A stretch of 7,283 nucleotides of DNA from JBLHKE01 sp047619485 (lineage in GTDB: Bacteria; Verrucomicrobiota; Verrucomicrobiia; Verrucomicrobiales; DEV007), in assembly GCA_047619485.1 (NCBI GenBank), contig JBLHKE010000389.1, positions 1 to 7,283 on the forward strand, given 5' to 3'. Position numbers and translations under genes: made by a program. Of this stretch, positions 5,926 to 7,283 are shown in pieces (positions within the stretch are counted from its first letter, which is position 1; each line of letters starts with the position of its first letter). The notes beneath the pieces were generated by a model. The model was not told the origin of the DNA and made no database searches. It was given only the letters and a program-made list of their open reading frames with translations.

Positions 5926-6456
5926 ATGACCGATCTTCTCGATCCGACACTACAAGGCTTTCTATGGATCATCGCCATTGGCTTGACCGTCATTATTGTC
6001 GATGTCTTCTTTGAAACGGAAATCCTCAGTATCGGGGCATTGCTGGGTATTTCGGTCTATTTCTCACTGCTCTTCGACGTCGATGCTAAGTGGCGAGTGC
6101 TGATTGCAATTCTTTGCTGGCTGTTCGTAACGGCAATATTTTATACCGTGTGGAGACGCTTTCTTACACCGCTGATCCGGCGTGGATTCACCGGCGGCAT
6201 CGACGAGGCGATTCACTCCGCCGTCGGTTCCACTTGCGAATATCGGCTCATTGACAGCAAGAGCTTTGTGTATTGGAATGGCGATCTGTGGCCGGTCGAT
6301 CTCGATGGCGATGGCTCGGGTTCTGCAGATGCGGACGACCACCGCTTCATTGACCACGACAAAGTGAAGGTTCAAGCCGTCAATGACGGTATTTTCTCCA
6401 TTGCCATATGCCGCGACGCCGCCAGCGCCGTGACAATCCCAGAAACATCGGACTAG
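5926..6456 (+). CDS. NfeD-like membrane protein, partner of the SPFH protein
   Basis: A 176-residue short-form NfeD protein, which family knowledge links to stomatin/SPFH proteins in membrane microdomains. Three hydrophobic helices lie at about 11-28, 33-50 and 56-76. A short basic linker (RRGF, 85-88) leads to a soluble beta-barrel OB-fold domain at about 98-163, recognisable from AVGSTCEYRLIDSKSFVYWNGDLWPV and DKVKVQAVNDGIFSIAI. The long-form ClpP-like protease domain of NfeD1b proteins is absent. The usual short loop between OB strands is replaced by an acidic stretch (DLDGDGSGSADADDH, 125-139). The ATG at 5926 is chosen because the first helix follows directly; no Shine-Dalgarno is visible. 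It is followed by the SPFH gene in the same frame after 18 bp, so the two are almost certainly co-transcribed. What this pair does in the host is not shown by the sequence. Confidence 0.85.
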   Translation: MTDLLDPTLQGFLWIIAIGLTVIIVDVFFETEILSIGALLGISVYFSLLFDVDAKWRVLIAILCWLFVTAIFYTVWRRFLTPLIRRGFTGGIDEAIHSAVGSTCEYRLIDSKSFVYWNGDLWPVDLDGDGSGSADADDHRFIDHDKVKVQAVNDGIFSIAICRDAASAVTIPETSD

Positions 6457-6474
6457 GTTTAATTCTTTAACACT

Positions 6475-7283
6475 ATGATCACTACCATTCCACAGAATCA
6501 CTGCCGCATCATCGAGCGCTTCGGCAAACCGATAAAAATCCAACACAGTGGTCTGGCCTTCAAATTGCCTGTGATCGACAAGGTTCGCGACGTTTCCGAC
6601 GTCTGGGGTGGAGAGACCAACAAGGAAGGCCGGTTTATCGAACTCAGCGAACAGATCACCGACACCAATCCGCGTGAGTGCATCACTAAGGACAACGCCA
6701 AGATCACTGTCGATTGCGTCATCAGTTGGCGCGTCATCAATCCAATCAAGGCAGTATACGAAGTTGATCATCTACACCAGTCGCTGCTGCAGGCGACCCT
6801 CAACGTGATCCGTTCGGAAATCGGCATGCGGGACCTCGACGAGGCTCTGGCGACACGCGCCGGGCTCAATGAAACGATTGTCGCTGGCTTGGTGGACACC
6901 GTGAAGAAGTGGGGTATCCAGATCCTGCGGGTTGAGATTCAGGAGCTCAGAACCGACGATCAAACTAGCAAGGCGATGCTGCAGCAACTCGAAGCCGAAC
7001 GCAGGAGTCGCGCGCTGTCATCCGAGGCAGTAGGCCAGGCAGAGGCCACCATCAAGGCGGCCACCGCTGATCGCGAGTCGGCCGTGCAGCGTGCGGAAGG
7101 CCAGGCAAAAGCACTGGGCATCGTTGCCGCGGCTGAACGGGCGTATCTCGACACGCTCTCCGAAGCGGTCGGTGCGGAGGAAGCTGCGCGGATCTTAATT
7201 GCGCAAAAAGTCATCGATGGATTTGACCGTATTTCGCGGAATCCCGCAGACAAAGTGTTCCTCCCATCGAGTATGAGCGGTAT
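6475..7283 (+). CDS. SPFH/band 7 (paraslipin-type) protein, 3'-truncated by window edge
   Basis: A stomatin/prohibitin-superfamily protein expected to oligomerise on the membrane face into cage-like or raft-like assemblies together with NfeD. 269 codons are visible. The SPFH domain starts at once: IPQNHCRIIERFGKP (5-19), HSGLAFKLPVIDKVRDV (24-40), then ITKDNAKITVDCVISWRV (70-87), LNVIRSEIGMRDLDEAL (109-125) and WGIQILRVEIQELR (146-159). From about 165 to 225 it is a charged Ala/Glu/Gln-rich coiled coil (QQLEAERRSRA, AEGQAKALGIVAAAERA), as in QmcA-like proteins, and then a C-terminal segment runs off the edge. An extra loop (WGGETNKEGRF, 44-54) separates two conserved strands. The ATG at 6475 is firmly set: stops in the same frame lie at 6454-6456 and 6460-6462. 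Hence the usual N-terminal membrane helix is missing. No Shine-Dalgarno is seen in the short spacer. Confidence 0.9.
   Translation, partial: MITTIPQNHCRIIERFGKPIKIQHSGLAFKLPVIDKVRDVSDVWGGETNKEGRFIELSEQITDTNPRECITKDNAKITVDCVISWRVINPIKAVYEVDHLHQSLLQATLNVIRSEIGMRDLDEALATRAGLNETIVAGLVDTVKKWGIQILRVEIQELRTDDQTSKAMLQQLEAERRSRALSSEAVGQAEATIKAATADRESAVQRAEGQAKALGIVAAAERAYLDTLSEAVGAEEAARILIAQKVIDGFDRISRNPADKVFLPSSMSG

Noticed and set aside
6298..6333. EF-hand or dockerin repeat in the NfeD-like protein
   Set aside because: DxDxDG is present, but the hydrophobic residue at loop position 8 and the acidic residue at position 12 are missing; kept only as an unusual acidic insertion.
6064..6771. Long antisense open frame of 235 codons across the nfeD-like and SPFH genes
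   Set aside because: It spans two well-supported genes on the opposite strand and shows no recognisable domain; it arises from codon composition.
1..7283. Mobile element, CRISPR array, phage or toxin-antitoxin system
   Set aside because: No transposase, integrase, regularly spaced repeats, terminal inverted repeats or toxin/antitoxin-type gene pair was found on either strand.

Overview
The window looks like an ordinary chromosomal segment from a fairly GC-rich bacterium of the Planctomycetes-Verrucomicrobia group, more likely Verrucomicrobiota. That placement is an inference. It rests on a secreted protein joining an N-terminal HEAT-like repeat to a long TPR array, a FabZ-like dehydratase with an extended N-terminus, and a cyclophilin with a C-terminal tail ending in NLSKWNGVLN. 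No marker gene such as rRNA is present to prove it.

Layout: (1) 1-449, + strand, the 3' part of a cyclophilin-type peptidyl-prolyl isomerase whose start lies left of the window. (2) 483-1292, - strand, glutamyl-Q tRNA(Asp) synthetase (gluQ), convergent with the isomerase across 33 bp that contain a hairpin. (3) 1319-1948, + strand, a six-helix rhomboid protease, divergent from gluQ across only 26 bp. (4) 1949-2162, an intergenic stretch with two tight hairpins and a nested palindrome carrying an AGGAGG. (5) 2163-4985, + strand, a 940-residue exported HEAT/TPR protein. (6) 4986-5097, a convergent gap with a hairpin. (7) 5098-5577, - strand, a FabZ-like hotdog dehydratase. (8) 5578-5925, a 348-bp divergent gap with a plausible promoter for the dehydratase, a hairpin and a short unassigned open frame. 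(9) 5926-6456 and 6475-7283, + strand, a NfeD-like membrane protein followed after 18 bp by a paraslipin-type SPFH/band 7 protein cut by the right edge.

Only the NfeD-SPFH pair forms a clear functional unit, the widespread membrane-microdomain pair comparable to YbbK/YbbL. The other genes are single transcription units of general physiology: protein folding, tRNA modification, intramembrane proteolysis and fatty-acid or lipid synthesis. The exported repeat protein has no assignable partner here.

I see no phage, transposon, CRISPR, toxin-antitoxin or obviously new multi-gene system. The points most worth checking are the unusual 5' region of the HEAT/TPR gene, the SPFH protein that starts without a membrane anchor, the acidic insertion in NfeD, the change in base and codon use to the right of about 5.0 kb, the lack of Shine-Dalgarno sequences at usable distance, and the REP-like hairpin pair after the rhomboid gene.
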